A stretch of DNA of 64,000 nucleotides from Vigna angularis (GCF_016808095.1 NC_068975.1:26463501-26527500); one strand, 5' to 3'. Positions 49,101 through 63,449 are shown, numbered from the stretch's first letter. Numbers and translations are program-made. The notes: generated by a model from the sequence alone, not told the origin.

Positions 49101-51286
49101 GTTTGTGACAGGGTTAACCCTGTGAGAAAGGAAAGTCATTTTCCTTTGAAAGCTTTGGCTTTTACATTGTAAAGTGAATAATACAGTGCAAGACTTTATC
49201 TTTGCTTCTTCTTTTTTGTCTTATTCTTTCATCGTTGTTTCTAGTTTCCTAAAAAACACAAAAACATCTAAGTAAGCATGTGAGAAATGCTTTGGAACTA
49301 AACCAACTGATGAACTTTCTCATATATGCATCAGCACGAACCATATGCATAACCCAAAATTTAGAGAACATCAGACAAAATCACCGACCAATTTTCCAAA
49401 GCTTCTCGTATAAATTCCAAAACCAATCACAATATTGAGCAAAATATTTAAATTAACATAAACATGAGAATGAGACGAATATTCTCCTATATGTAGAGCT
49501 AACAAAGGGGAACAATTGGCAGATGTAAACGGAGGACAATAACATCATTTTTCACTTTTTTTTAATTTTAGAAAAGAAAAAAGATGAATGTTGGAGGTTG
49601 GGTTGACTATAGAGCATTGAACAAGATAACTATGGTCTATCCCAAACAAATTGCTCATACTTGTTATTGATGAACTATAGGTCAAGTTGGTAGGAACAAT
49701 TTTATCTAAGCTAGGTCCCATATCTTATTATAATCAGTTTAGAGTGAAGGAAAAGGCCATCAAAAGGAGGTTGTGAGATTTTAAAGCCTCCCTAATGCCC
49801 ACTCACTTTTAAATTCCTTTTACTGCTTTGATAAATAATCCAGATGAGAAATGTACATTTGAGGTTGTACAAATTGAAACCCTCTGAACTTATCCACAAT
49901 ACATGTTTGATAAATGGAAAATGGAGAAAGGAGGGAGTAGAGTAGAGCAGAGAACATAAAAGGAAACAGTATAAAACCTGAATTTTGTTGACTGCAGACC
50001 TATCCCGGTATAAAAGCACACGCATGCACTTTTCTAGCAATTTGACACCATCTTCAAAGGTCAAGTTTTCATGCCACTCGTCACGAAGAATTGGCCTAGC
50101 AAGATGGTTTCCAAGCCCAGTTGCTACATGGTTATCCTCAAAATTAATCCCAATCATGTTAACCTGGATAAGATACATGATTTTAATTGTTGGAAAGAAA
50201 AAAACATGCAGGTATACCAGATTTGGAACTGCAAATAAAAAACAAACAAAGAAACACAAATTCATACCATGCCAAGGTACTTCTGGCCATTTTTAACTCC
50301 ACCAAGCACAAGTGCATTCCACAAAGGATTGAACTTGTTCCGCCGATTGTACATTACACGGGTTAAATAATTGTGCACCTCCTTTGGTCCTAGAGAATTC
50401 CCATCATCCCACATGTTGTCATAAAGACTGCAAATCAAAAGTAAAAGCAAAAACATTTAGATGGGAATTTTTGTAGTACAAGGAAGGAAAGGGAAAAAAT
50501 ACACAAAAGGAGTACTTTACTGTGCCCAAAAAAAAGAAGAAGCAAGCATAGCGGAAAACGGAGCAGATGAAACCATTTTAACTCATAACACCTTTAACAC
50601 TAAACTTATTTGAGATAACCGGTTCACAATGCGTAACAATTATTATTAAAAGGAAAAGGTACTGACATAAGCTCATCAAGGTAGCGCAGAATCTCCTGAA
50701 AGTCACTTATCTCCCCGCTGGCACCAAGGAGAGAATGTTTTCCAATAGGCTTGATACGCTCAACACTCTTGTACCGCAGGGTAGATCCATATGAACCTAT
50801 CAACATATCCCCCATTCAGATGATATACAAAGTTTTCGAATACTTAAAAACACTATAATGAACTTTTCAGACATGGCAGATTCATGAATCAGAAATCAAC
50901 TACTAATACCATCGCTAAATTTATTTCTCCGATAATGTCATTTCTTTGAAACAAATTACTCCAAGAAAGCAACTTCCACAATAATCAGATAAAGAGCATT
51001 TTGTGAAACGAAGATAAAAAGCTAATTGAATATCAGACCTCCCATATCAGCGGCCATGAGAATCCCATCTTTGTATTTGATAGCAACTACAGAGGATCCA
51101 GTCACGTACGGGTACCTAGGGTTAAAGCATAGTTTAGGGCAAAAGAAATGAGACAAAATGTGCAGTTTAAGAGTAAAATCAAATCATTCACTGTGAAAAC
51201 CCTAAAAAAGAAAATTGAAGAAAAAATGGGGGAAGTGAGAGAGAGTACACTCACAGAGTTCGCTGGGATTCAGCTACACCTTCCAT
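46191..51286 (-). CDS. PBG1: 20S proteasome subunit beta type-4 (plant PBG1, beta-7)
   Basis: Six exons: 51255-51286, 51039-51115, 50667-50796, 50268-50427, 49978-50163 and 46191-46304. All introns are GT-AG and the sum is 699 nt, or 232 residues. Order seen: MEGVAESQRTLYPYVTG, AIKYKDGILMAADMGGSYGS, LLGASGEISDFQEILRYLDE, DDGNSLGPKEVHNYLTRVMY, GNHLARPILRDEWHENLTFE, LLYRDRSAVNKIQ, and the tail SLKTYWEFSAFKNPTVGAEG-SW. It is a non-catalytic beta-ring subunit; the C-terminal arm clasps the opposite ring in known structures. An in-frame stop lies just upstream of the ATG. The last intron is 3.67 kb and holds retroelement debris, so the final exon is easily missed. Slightly shorter N-terminus than Arabidopsis PBG1. 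Confidence 0.93.
46728..47355. mobile_element. PIF/Harbinger-like MITE inside the left LTR
   Basis: Comparison with the right LTR shows an extra 628 bp between AAGAAATTTA and AAGATAAAAG. The insert is flanked by a 3-bp TTA duplication (46725-46727, 47356-47358), as PIF/Harbinger elements make. Ends GGCTCTCTTC and, as complement, GGGTGTATTCC are weakly similar. Confidence 0.65.
47641..48952 (+). pseudogene. Gag-like remnant of the gypsy element
   Basis: Pieces such as SWEDLATTLLRSAGG, then FMQEFKILMSQVNQTPKDRL with PEYFFAKLQTFYKI, resemble the retrotransposon gag capsid region. A further open stretch (48464-48952, 162 residues, ending VVPARE) has no recognised domain. Stops separate the pieces. 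Confidence 0.55.
49584..49770 (+). pseudogene. Reverse transcriptase fragment, gypsy type
   Basis: VDYRALNKITMVYPKQI followed, after stops, by SKLG-like and YNQFRVKEKAIK matches the gypsy RT region (CVDYRALNK … SKLDLKSGYHQIRVKE). It lies in the same PBG1 intron, outside the LTR pair. Confidence 0.75.
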
Positions 51287-51755
51287 GGCAAGAAATATCT
51301 ATCACCTTGGATCGTCGTAGCAGTGCTAAAGAAGAAGGGAAGAAAAGAAAAGAAAAGGAACACGAAGAAAAAGTAGAATATAGCTTGCTTAAATATATTT
51401 CACATCAAACGACGGCGTTTTCGGAGTTTAATTTCGTAAGCCCCAATCCAAACCAGAAAGTTCTTTAAAGTAAAAAAAAGACTGTCACCACACTTGTGCA
51501 TACACATTTCCAATTTCTTATAAATCCTTTTAAAATAATTCTTATATGTTAATATAATTTACCTGAAAAAGATACAAATTTATGTACAAGAAAAATAAAG
51601 TTATCTAATAAATATAAATTTATGGTAATAATAGCATGATGTGTTTATTTTATTATTATAAAATAAAAAAATGGTACTCAAATATATGGCTATTTTATAT
51701 AAAATATTTATACTACCGCTAAATTAAGCTAAATTTCTTAGTTAAAAGAATTGAA

Positions 51756-51873
51756 GAGTAGAAAAGTTATTTGAATAATGAATAATTATATAAATGACGC
51801 GATACTCAATATTTAATTGCCCAGATAGCAGATACCACTTCTAAATCAAAATCCAAAAGGAAGTTGTGTGGGT
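51756..51873 (-). pseudogene. Degenerate U2-like snRNA
   Basis: On minus the blocks CCTTTTGG, AAGTGGTATCTG and TTAAATATTGAGTAT appear in the order and approximate spacing of U2 CCTTTTGG, AAGTGTAGTATCTG and TTTAATATCTGATAT. A perfect copy of the U1 upstream element (GTCCCACATTG) and a TATA box lie just upstream. The 5' end, branch-site region and Sm part are not preserved, so it is a relic at best. Confidence 0.45.
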
Positions 51874-51880
51874 CTTTTTT

Positions 51881-51923
51881 TATATATACAATTTTGTCAA
51901 CTCATTCTTAAGCAATGTGGGAC
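51881..51923 (-). promoter_or_regulatory. Upstream sequence element and TATA box of an snRNA-type promoter
   Basis: GTCCCACATTG (51913-51923) and TATATATA (51881-51888) are 24 bases apart, the spacing associated with Pol III plant snRNA promoters; the U1 promoter nearby has 32. No intact RNA follows. Confidence 0.55.
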
Positions 51924-51984
51924 CATATTCACATTAGGATCCTGCACATCTTCTGTAAAAAATGTTAAAACCTTTGGGCACAGT

Positions 51985-52460
51985 CATACCATACTCGATC
52001 TTAAGCAGAACTTACAATGGCATTCACAGAAGAAAACTTGACGTCAGACAAACAATATATTTATAACTAAAACACTTCCAGATGAATCTAAAGCAGAACT
52101 AACAATGGCTTCCTCCCATATAAGTGAATTAATACATTTCCGGCCTTCAAATTCATTTTCCACTGCACCAACCAGAGAAAAGTAATATTAGAACAAATTT
52201 CATACTCGTACTAAAAACAATAAATTTCTCTGAAAATAGTTCAAAACTTGTTCACAACAGTTTAGATGGCATTTAATAACGATGTGTGCTAATGCTAGTA
52301 ATGAAATTTTTACTTGTTTATGCAGTCCAGATTGCATGTTTTGCATGGTGTAGAACTGAGGCACACCAGATTCTCGAACAGGTCAAAAAAATCTTTGTTA
52401 AAGCACAATTAAATTCCATGCATAAACAATCACAACTGCTAATATTTTCTTATTTTTGTG
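51985..52460. pseudogene. Ghost of cysteine synthase intron sequence
   Basis: 52000-52056 resembles 54735-54790 (intron 9), 52090-52150 resembles 55150-55205 (intron 7; shared AAGTGAATTAATAC…CCTTCAA), and 52350-52410 resembles 55255-55310 (shared GAGGCACACCAGATT). The same order holds, but the sequence matching exons 9 and 8 is absent. It is a remnant of a partial tandem duplication. Confidence 0.65.
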
Positions 52461-53144
52461 TTATGATTACTATTAAATATTAATTTACTGTATTATATTT
52501 TAAGGCACTTTCATAAATGTGTCATTCTTGTTAAATGCCATTGATATACAATCTTAATCTAAATGAAACACAGACGAAGATAGGTAATGCTCCTCAACAC
52601 TGAGGAATAGGGCATGCAGAACAACTACATATTCAGACCTGTTTGTTTGCTGTGGGCAGAACAGTAGTGAATGTGGCAAATCTTACATCCAAAAGAAGAG
52701 GAAATGTTAAATGCTTGATTGAGGGTTGGAACATTTGGTCATAATACGGTAATAGTGTGGACATTTGCAGGGTTAAACATTAAATGCTTATGGACAACCA
52801 CATGACACATTTAACAATCTGATATAACATGTTCTCCATGAATGATAAAAATCTTATAAGGTGATAGGTTGTACTTATAGTGAACACGAAAGGAAGAAAG
52901 AAGAAACAAAGGACAATGATTCTATTCTATTCCATTTCTTATGGATATGCTGATATGCTCCTATATGAGTTATTTCATGGAACACATTTATTCCCTAGAC
53001 TCAACCTGATTTTCAAAATTCTTTAAATGTGAATTCCTTTCAAATTTATAGTGTGGAATGGGTGAAATAAGTTTCTTTGTAGTTTATCACAGACAAAACA
53101 TAAGTTATGTAAATGGTTCTGTTGAAACAGAAGAGTAAGATCTA

Positions 53145-53197
53145 GTCCCACATTGAAAAGTTAGAGCCATGCCAGTTGACAGCATTGTATAAATAAG
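53145..53197 (+). promoter_or_regulatory. U1 snRNA promoter: USE and TATA
   Basis: GTCCCACATTG (53145-53155; plant consensus RTCCCACATCG) and TATAAATAAG (53188-53197) lie at -75 and -32. The 32-base gap fits Pol II plant snRNA promoters. Confidence 0.9.
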
Positions 53198-53219
53198 GAG
53201 CTACTGGCTACATTTGAAC

Positions 53220-53380
53220 ATACTTACCTGGATGGGGTCGATGGGTGATCAACAAGGCCCATGGCCTAGGTTGGTGACTTCCATTGCACTTTGGAAGGGT
53301 GCCACCCTAAGGTCTCCCCAAGTGGGAGAGCCTACATCATAATTTGTGGCAGTGGGGGCCTGCGTTCGCGCGGCCCCTTC
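53220..53380 (+). ncRNA. U1: U1 spliceosomal snRNA gene
   Basis: The gene begins ATACTTACCTGG, the strand that pairs with 5' splice sites. It contains the stem-loop II loop ATTGCACTTT bound by U1A, the GGTCTCCCCAAGTGGGAGAG stem-loop, the Sm site AATTTGTGG, and the terminal hairpin GGGGCCTGCGTTCGCGCGGC. The length of about 161 nt is normal. The plant 3'-end box (CA-N5-AGTTTAA) follows at 53381. All domains look intact, so it may be expressed; it could also be one variant of a multigene family. Confidence 0.93.
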
Positions 53381-53395
53381 CAGTTTCAGTTTAAA
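53381..53395 (+). terminator. U1 3'-end processing box
   Basis: CAGTTTCAGTTTAAA fits the plant snRNA 3' box CA(N3-10)AGTNNAA directly after the RNA. Confidence 0.75.
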
Positions 53396-53987
53396 TCATT
53401 TTTCTGTTGGCCTAATTTTAGTCTTTTTCATTTTGGGTTTGGTCCCAATCTCAATATACGTTTATACTCCATGTTTTTGTCTTTTTCTGTTGATTTGGCA
53501 GTTTATGCTAATTTCGTTTGTTATTTTTGAAAACTGAAGTAAATACTAATTTCATCTGTTGTTTTGGAAACTAAGTTGATGCCTAATTTCAATTGTTGTT
53601 TTGGAAATTCAAGTAAAAGCGATTACTGTCTAATCCTCGTAATAAAGTTCAGTCCTTTTGACTTGGTTCCACTACCCTTTAATCTCTAACATTCAGTTAG
53701 GTTATCCATGAATGAAAAATATTAATGGGTTGCAAGAATCATCCAAAATTATTTGTTTTAGGTTCCAACAATCAATTAAGTTACCATGGGCATACTCTCA
53801 ATGTCAATAAACCAGGATTGACTGAGTAAATTTGTCAACCTAACAAGCAAGATCACTTGCAAAAAAATATTGGCATACCCAAACTCATTTTAGAGACAAT
53901 AGATGGAAAAACAAAATACATTAAAATCATTTAATATATTCGTCTGGATCAAACTATGTTTAAGCTTGGTCATGTCAATTTATTTTA

Positions 53988-54156
53988 GGAAAATGTTTCT
54001 TGAACAACCATTTTTGACAACATTTAGACACGCGCACACGTGTCAAAATCTGAGTGGTCTAGTTGGAAAAATTAAATGAAAATGGACCACTCAGATTTTG
54101 ACACGTGTGCGCGTGTCTAAATGTTGTCAAAAATGATTGTTCAAGTATCATTTTCC
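53988..54156. mobile_element. 169-bp hairpin MITE of the 4133-8319 MULE family
   Basis: Nearly perfect inverted repeats of about 75 bases (GGAAAATGTTTCTTGAACAA … CACGTGTCAAAATCTGAGTG) lie around a short loop. A perfect 9-bp duplication TTTATTTTA lies at 53979-53987 and 54157-54165. The ends resemble those of the MULE at 4133 (GGATAATATTTCTTTAACAA). Confidence 0.9.
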
Positions 54157-54463
54157 TTTATTTTATGACCCGAGTTCAGAGTGTTTTGTTAGATTAGCAT
54201 TCATAAACCGGATTAAAGTAGCAACTAAAACTCGTATACCGAGTCTTGATACCATTATCTCAAAGTGATGAACAATTGTGGACAAGTTTGAAATTCCAGC
54301 AAACTTCTGTTACTACTATTGAATCTTATTTCACAACCGAACACAAACCCATTTTTAACTTCTAGATTTGGAAAAAAAAAAATACATAAGCCGAGAATGC
54401 AACTTGAGAAGCATCAAATGACTACTATCACACGAGCACTAAAAGACTAATTTGGCTTTGTAT

Positions 54464-57275
<2,812 letters not shown>

Positions 57276-57914
57276 GTTAACAAAAGCACTGCAAAATCAT
57301 AAAAATGGGTCAAGGATTCGGTGATTAAAAACAGAAAGATAAACTAAATAACCAACTAGTTTTAGCTGAGTTCAGTTATCCTGTGACTAAAAACAGATCA
57401 AGAATTCCCAACTTTCCCTTCGGAATGCATCGCAATTACATTGGTATTATCTTTCTTGTTATACTAAAAAGAAACAGATCATGACCCCTATAGTAAAAAA
57501 AACGGAGAATCAGATAAAACAAAATAGTTCAAGCCTCAGATTGACCTAGAAAATTATACTGTTATAGAGCCAATGTTTCAGAAATATTACTAGTTCAAAG
57601 ACTGGAATTCTTGTTCAAGAATCACGAATCGATCTACTAAAGAAAAAAAATTGAAGAAATTTGTAGCAAAAAGAAAATAAGTAGATTAAGCCCTGAAGTT
57701 TAAACGTGAAGATCAAAATTCGATAACAGGGTTAAAGAACTCTATCATCAATCCTTCTGGTATCTAATTCAAGAAAGGAACAGTATATGAAAAAATAACA
57801 GAAGAAACATAGATACAATTGAAAAAAAAAAAAGGAGTTCAGAATTGTAGCAATAGAAAGGCAGAAACATAGAAGGATAAAAGTTGGTCAGAACAATGCA
57901 ATTGCTATGCTCAC

Positions 57915-57996
57915 CAGAGTGAGTCACAACCACAGCACAACCTTATCCAAACAACGTTTGTTTCTGATACAAAAACGAACAGAGAATACTTATATA
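57915..57996 (-). promoter_or_regulatory. 5'-UTR exon donor and TATA box of the cysteine synthase gene
   Basis: CTCTG|GTGAGC gives a donor at 57915 that pairs with the acceptor before the ATG (a 5'-UTR intron of about 625 bases). TATATAAG at 57989-57996 places transcription start near 57960. A leader intron is common in plant cysteine synthase genes. Confidence 0.55.
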
Positions 57997-58029
57997 CCTG
58001 AAGAGGACGAGAATTTCAATGAAACTCGT

Positions 58030-59990
58030 TCATTAATACCCAATCACACATATCTTAATTTCTCTCTCTCATACCCTCACTGTCTTTTTGGCCGTTTATT
58101 TTTGTCTTCTTTTATTAAAAGTCTTTGCAATTTTTGTTCTTGTTTCAAATTTCCAACACTGTTTTTGAAAATCACATCAAAGTACAAGAACAGATTCGCT
58201 TCCTTAAATGTCCACCTGAGATATTTTTTTAAGTAAATTATATAAACATTACGAACTTTTTTAATTTATCTTCATTTCAATTTTCATTTATTGTAATCAT
58301 GAAAGCGATTTATTGTTCGTTATTATGAGGGGAAAAAATTATACTTTATTGTTCGCTAAGAAACTCATGAATTCGTATCATTCACGTAATTACACCGTTT
58401 TTCTTAGTTTTATAATAATAAACAATTCTAATAGTCAAATTCACCCTATTTCTGAACTGGCGTGTATCAAAACTATTAAGAAAAAAAAAATAGTTGAAAG
58501 CCTTTTTATTCGTGCAACTAATAGTTTGTCTCAAAAGCTATATGTTATGATAAATAGCTTCAAAACTAGCACCAAATTAATGATTTTGTTCATCTTAGAT
58601 ACGTTTTTAATTATTGAATGTAAGTTGATTTTGGTTTAATGTTTTGTAATTTTTTTTTAAATTAAAAAATATATTTACCTTAATATTATATGATATTAAT
58701 TAGTTATTTATGTGAATAATTATCCTACGTGATTATGTTAATGTTACAATATAACGCCTTAAATTTAATATTATATTTTAAAAGGAATATAATAATTTAA
58801 CAAAAAGAAACTTCAAATTTTAAAAGAATTAAAAAAAAAATATTTCGTATAAACTAAAACTAAAATTCACACGTTTAAAAACTAATTATTTTAATTTTTA
58901 TAGAAAAATAAAAACTTCTAACTTCGTATAAATTATAACTATATTTAAGTTTGTTAATGTCTTAATTATTTTATATAAAATAGTTTCTTTTCTTAATTAA
59001 TAATAACGACAGTGGTAATAGTTTTCATTAAAAAAAATTGAATTTCTCACTTTTACATTGAATCACTCAACTCGAATTTCAAAATCTGTTTAAATTAATC
59101 GATATTAATGCAATTGTCATTTTTTTTATGTGTGCCAAAACTATGGGCACGGCCTGATTTCGATAAAGATCGAGCACGACATCCCGAAGGAATTTTCCCA
59201 CCGATTTCGAAATCACAATCAGATTTGAAATCTTTTTTTTAACAAAAACATTATATAATTTCATATTTAAGGTTTTAAGATCTGAATAAGAAAAATAACT
59301 TGTACTTAATTAAGTTAGTCGACTATATTAGGTTTTATTTTTATTACTCCATCGCATATCATTAATTACACTAAAACTCGTAAAATTATATTAATTTAAA
59401 AGCATCTATACATTATAAATTTATTTTTATTATTTTAAGAATTTTAATAAAAGGTAAATATGGTATAACAAATTTAATATATTTTTGTTTTGGTTCAAAA
59501 TTTTAGTGACAAGTATTTCTTTAAATTAAATATGTTTTGTGTCTAGAAAAAATCTTTTTTGAATTTTCTTAAGGTGATTTTGATTACTAGAAAACAGATT
59601 TTCTAAGTAAAAGGTTTGGATTATGAAAAATAGATTTTAGACACAAACAAAATATCATTCCCAATAATGCTAATTATCCTAAAAGACTAAAATAACAATA
59701 ATTATCTCTTTAATCATATATTTAAATGAGAAATTAAACACCCATTAAATATTTTTTAATAAAAGACTACTTAAAATTTATATAACCGGTTCAAGACTCA
59801 AAGAAGAAGTCTTTCTTTTAGTATTAATTGCTTTAGACCTAAAAAGCAAAAGTTATCAACATTTTTTTAACTCAAAATAAATTTTGAATAAAACTATAAT
59901 AAATTTTGATATAAAATAAAATATTTTATTAATAAAAAACCTTATTTTTAAGTTTATTTTAGATTTTCTAAAATATTGAATGGTTATATA
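58030..59990. other. AT-rich intergenic DNA
   Basis: Small ORFs only; no recognised gene. Confidence 0.5.
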
Positions 59991-59995
59991 TATAA

Positions 59996-60232
59996 GGGTT
60001 AAATATGTTTTTAGTTCGTCCCTCTTTCAAAGTAAGGTACGATTTGGTCCTCAATCTTTAAAAAACGTTCGTTTTAGTTCTCAAAATTTTGTTTTTAGTC
60101 CTCAAAACGTTCATTTTTTCGACTAAAACGAACGTTTTTTAAAGATTGAGGACCAAATCGTACCTTACTTTGAAAGAGGGGACGACAACTAGAAACGGCC
60201 AATAGTTTAGGAACTAAAAACATATTTAACCC
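59996..60232. mobile_element. MULE-type MITE, GGGTTAAATATGTTTTT ends
   Basis: Ends GGGTTAAATATGTTTTTAGT and CTAAAAACATATTTAACCC and a perfect 9-bp flank TATATATAA on both sides. The arms (GTAAGGTACGATTTGGTCCT and complement) fold into a long hairpin. The interior is unlike the copies at 18917 and 62117. Confidence 0.83.
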
Positions 60233-60239
60233 TATATAT

Positions 60240-62107
60240 AAAATAAAACTTTCATATGTTTGATTAGTGATATATTTATTTATATATCTATATATAAAAA
60301 GAATTGTTTTTCTTTTTTACATTCACTTTTATACTCCAAGATATTATTTGATTTAAATTTAATTGATTTTTTAAATTTAAATATTTTTCTAAAATAAATA
60401 AATAACATTTATTAAATAAAAAATTCATTTACAAAATAAATAAATAAATATTTATAATTAAATTATAAAATTATTTATTTATTTTTATAATTATAATTTT
60501 ATTATTTTTCGTTATAAAAAAATAATCCAATGTAATGCTTGTACATATAATAACTACTCCATCCTGGCTTTTTTCGATGGCACAAGATTCGAAACAGCTA
60601 ATAATACCTATAATTATTTAAAAACAATAATGTGTTGCAGGCGCTACAAAATATAAGAAGATAATGATGATGAGACAGCACATTGCCACAGTTTCAACAA
60701 ACCCATGTCTAACACGTTACTTAAATTCAAAAGCAATTAACTATTATCAATTATATGATCCTTAGTTTTAAAGTTTTGTTTAAATATAAACAGAATTTTA
60801 AATATTGATGTTTTAAGTGAATAATAATCTTTAAATGGATTAGGTTAAGCTTATTTGATTGTGATTGAGTTGGTGTGAATTAAATTAATTTTTAGTCTAA
60901 TTTTTTTATTAAAATAATTAAGTGTCTTTATCTTTTTTAATTAAATTTTATTTTAAAAATTGATTTAACTAGTTTATTTCGTTAAATTTGTTGCAATGTA
61001 TTAGATTCATCTAGTTTTCTATTTGTCTTTTATTTTCTTTTTATTTTATTTTATTTATTTTAACTTTGTTTATGTATTAGATTCATGTTATAATAAATAG
61101 AACTGTTAGTGAATAATACTGTTAGTAGATGTGAATATAAATGTGACGTGTCAATGTTGTTAATATTAAAATTGAATGTCATTATTGTTACGGTTATAAT
61201 TATGAAATTAAATATAAATAATTTTATAATTTCAATTATAAATTTATTTTATAGATATTTTATAATTTAAAAAATTGTTAAGTGTAAATTTAAAATTTGT
61301 TAAATTTAAAAAATGATAAATATTCATTTTAATTTAAGAGTATATATATATTAAAGATAAATTTGGAAATGTGAAAACAAGAAAGTAAAAAAAGTTATAT
61401 AGGTATAGATAAAAAGAAAAATAACAAATTTTTTATAAAGATTAAAAAATATATTTTAATATTCAATATAATAAACTGTCTAATAAACATTTAATTAAAA
61501 TTATTTAAATTTGTAAAATAACTATAACTTTAGTCTTATCATATAATAATAAATATGGAACAAAGGTAATAATATTAGGAAAAAAATATTTTGATATGAA
61601 ATTTTTGACATTTTGACACAACACATTTTCTACTTATTTATTTGTTATTGTACTTACTCTAAATTTAATGAGAAAAGATATGTACTATGTCAAAATATTG
61701 TTCAAAAAATATGTATCAATGTATTGTTGTTCATAATATTAACCATTATTTCAAAAAGAGCTAAATGTATGAAAGAGAAGAAAACAACACACTACCACAT
61801 TCTTGACTTGACCAACGCACGCCTTAAGAGGCTACTTAACTTTATACATCAATATCGATTAACAATTATCACTTACATAATCCTTAATTAGTTAGTAAAT
61901 TTTGTTTAAATACAAGCAAAATTTTACTAAAGTGTTTAAATATTTATGAAAAATTGGCATTGATATTTAAATATAGGTAGAATATTTAATAGATGTGTTA
62001 GATTATTTGATTGATTTGATGATTGAAACTAATATCGTAAAAGTAAGAAAATCCACATTAAAAAACTAATAGATAAAAAATTATATTTTTAATATTTATT
62101 TAGAGAA
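60240..62107. other. AT-rich intergenic DNA
   Basis: No gene or bounded element was seen. The 92-residue ORF at 61613-61891 has no recognisable domain. Confidence 0.5.
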
Positions 62108-62116
62108 TAAAATTTA

Positions 62117-62406
62117 GGGTTAAATATGTTTTTGATCTCTTAACTTTTAGTGAAAATTGGAATTAGTCTCTCTTCAAAACTTTGGACTAATTTAGTCCCC
62201 AAACTCTAGAAATGTGTGAAATGGTATAAACAACTCAAATGCTATCATGAAACGCACTTGAAACATCAAATAAACCTAACAAAATTTAGTTAAAAGGACT
62301 AAATTCACACATTTTTAAAGTTTGGGGACTAATTAGGTCAAAGTTTTGAAGAGAGACTAATTCCAAATTTCACTAAAAGTTAAGGGATCAAAAACATATT
62401 TAACCC
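62117..62406. mobile_element. MULE-type MITE, same subfamily as 18917-19286
   Basis: Ends GGGTTAAATATGTTTTTGAT and ATCAAAAACATATTTAACCC; flanks TAAAATTTA and TAAAATCTA match at 8 of 9. The interior AACTCAAATGCTATCATGAA is shared with the 18917 copy. Confidence 0.82.
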
Positions 62407-62699
62407 TAAAATCTATTGTTAAGTTTAGTTTGAGAGTTTGCTTATGACAAAATGGCTTGGACTAAAACGATGTGTATTCTTTTTTTTAAGTTTAAGTATT
62501 AGAAATATATGTTATTTAAATTATTGTCAATTTTGCATGATATTAAGAATGTGTGATGTTGTTCTTGAAAATACTTTTTGGTCATTAGGTAAGGGTTATT
62601 CTATTCATCTTTGGAATAATTATTAGTGTTCTGCATTTTTCTATCTCTATAATTCCTTGTTTTGACAAGATAAAGTTATACTATGTTGTTAGTTCGAGC

Positions 62700-63260
62700 T
62701 CGATAAGTACTCACTGAAACTTTTCTTCTTTTATTGTCAGTCTATGTGATTTTTCTTCTTTAATGGTTAACGAGGATGGAGATGTTCCTAATTGGATTTT
62801 GGATGAAATTTTTGTGCTTTCTCAAAAAGTTGCAAAAAAAGTTTTACTCTTCAAGTATGAAATGTGTGGATTGGAAAAATTTGATTTGGTTGGATGAAGT
62901 GTCATCAACTAAAACTCTGGTTCTTTGGAAATCATTGTGTGGTCATTTACCTATTGATTTGAAGGTCCAAAAAAAATGAGTGATTTTATGCTCTATGTGT
63001 TCTTTGAATAGTAATAATCTTGAATTTTTTTCTCATTTTTTCTTTCATTATTCTATTGTTATGCAGTTATGAGCATGGTTGAAAGAAGTTTTTCATATTT
63101 TCAATTTTCTTCTTTGGACTTGATGGTTCAATTTATGAAGTCCCATTGGAGTCTTTTGCTTGAAGTGATTAAAGTGACTATAGTTACTGTAATTATTTGG
63201 ATGATGAGAAATTATAGTAGATTTCAAGATCAATTGTGATTCCTTTTGTTATTTTTCAAA
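62700..63260 (+). pseudogene. LINE relic, zinc-binding RT tail (zf-RVT)
   Basis: WKNLIWLDEVSSTKTLVLWK with SLCGHLPIDLKVQKK, then after a stop frames giving LCSMCSL and an HFFFHYSIVMQL-like stretch, match the zf-RVT domain at the end of plant LINE polyproteins (LWK-L-GRLPTD-----GI-LCS-C). Multiple stops are present. The rest of the LINE is not visible. Confidence 0.65.
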
Positions 63261-63449
63261 TTAAGGACTTAGTAAATATGAATAACAAAATCTAAGAATC
63301 ACATGAGTAATATTATCTTTGGTTTTTTGGTGCTGAAAATTTTCAATATTTAAAATAGGGAAAGTAGGGTAGTTTCATTTATGGAAATAATATGACAAAT
63401 TTCATTTACCAATTGGTTTAAAATTTCATTCTTGAACAAAAATCCGATA

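Larger units (their letters stand above)
46687..49255 (+). mobile_element. Non-autonomous gypsy-type element in the last intron of PBG1
   Basis: Two LTR-like repeats start TGTTGGGCATGGAAGAAAT (46687) and TGTTAGGCATCGAAGAAAT (48953) and share the block from AAGATAAAAGTAGTAAAATT to TTTCTAG(G)TTCCTAAAA. The left LTR ends near 47615 and carries a 628-bp insertion. The 1.3 kb interior has gag-like remnants and no pol. No target duplication could be assigned. It lies antisense to the gene. Confidence 0.75.

Noticed and set aside
58313..58639. A 108-codon plus-strand ORF upstream of cysteine synthase
   Set aside because: AT-rich with Lys/Asn/Ile bias; no motif, no promoter and no splice structure.
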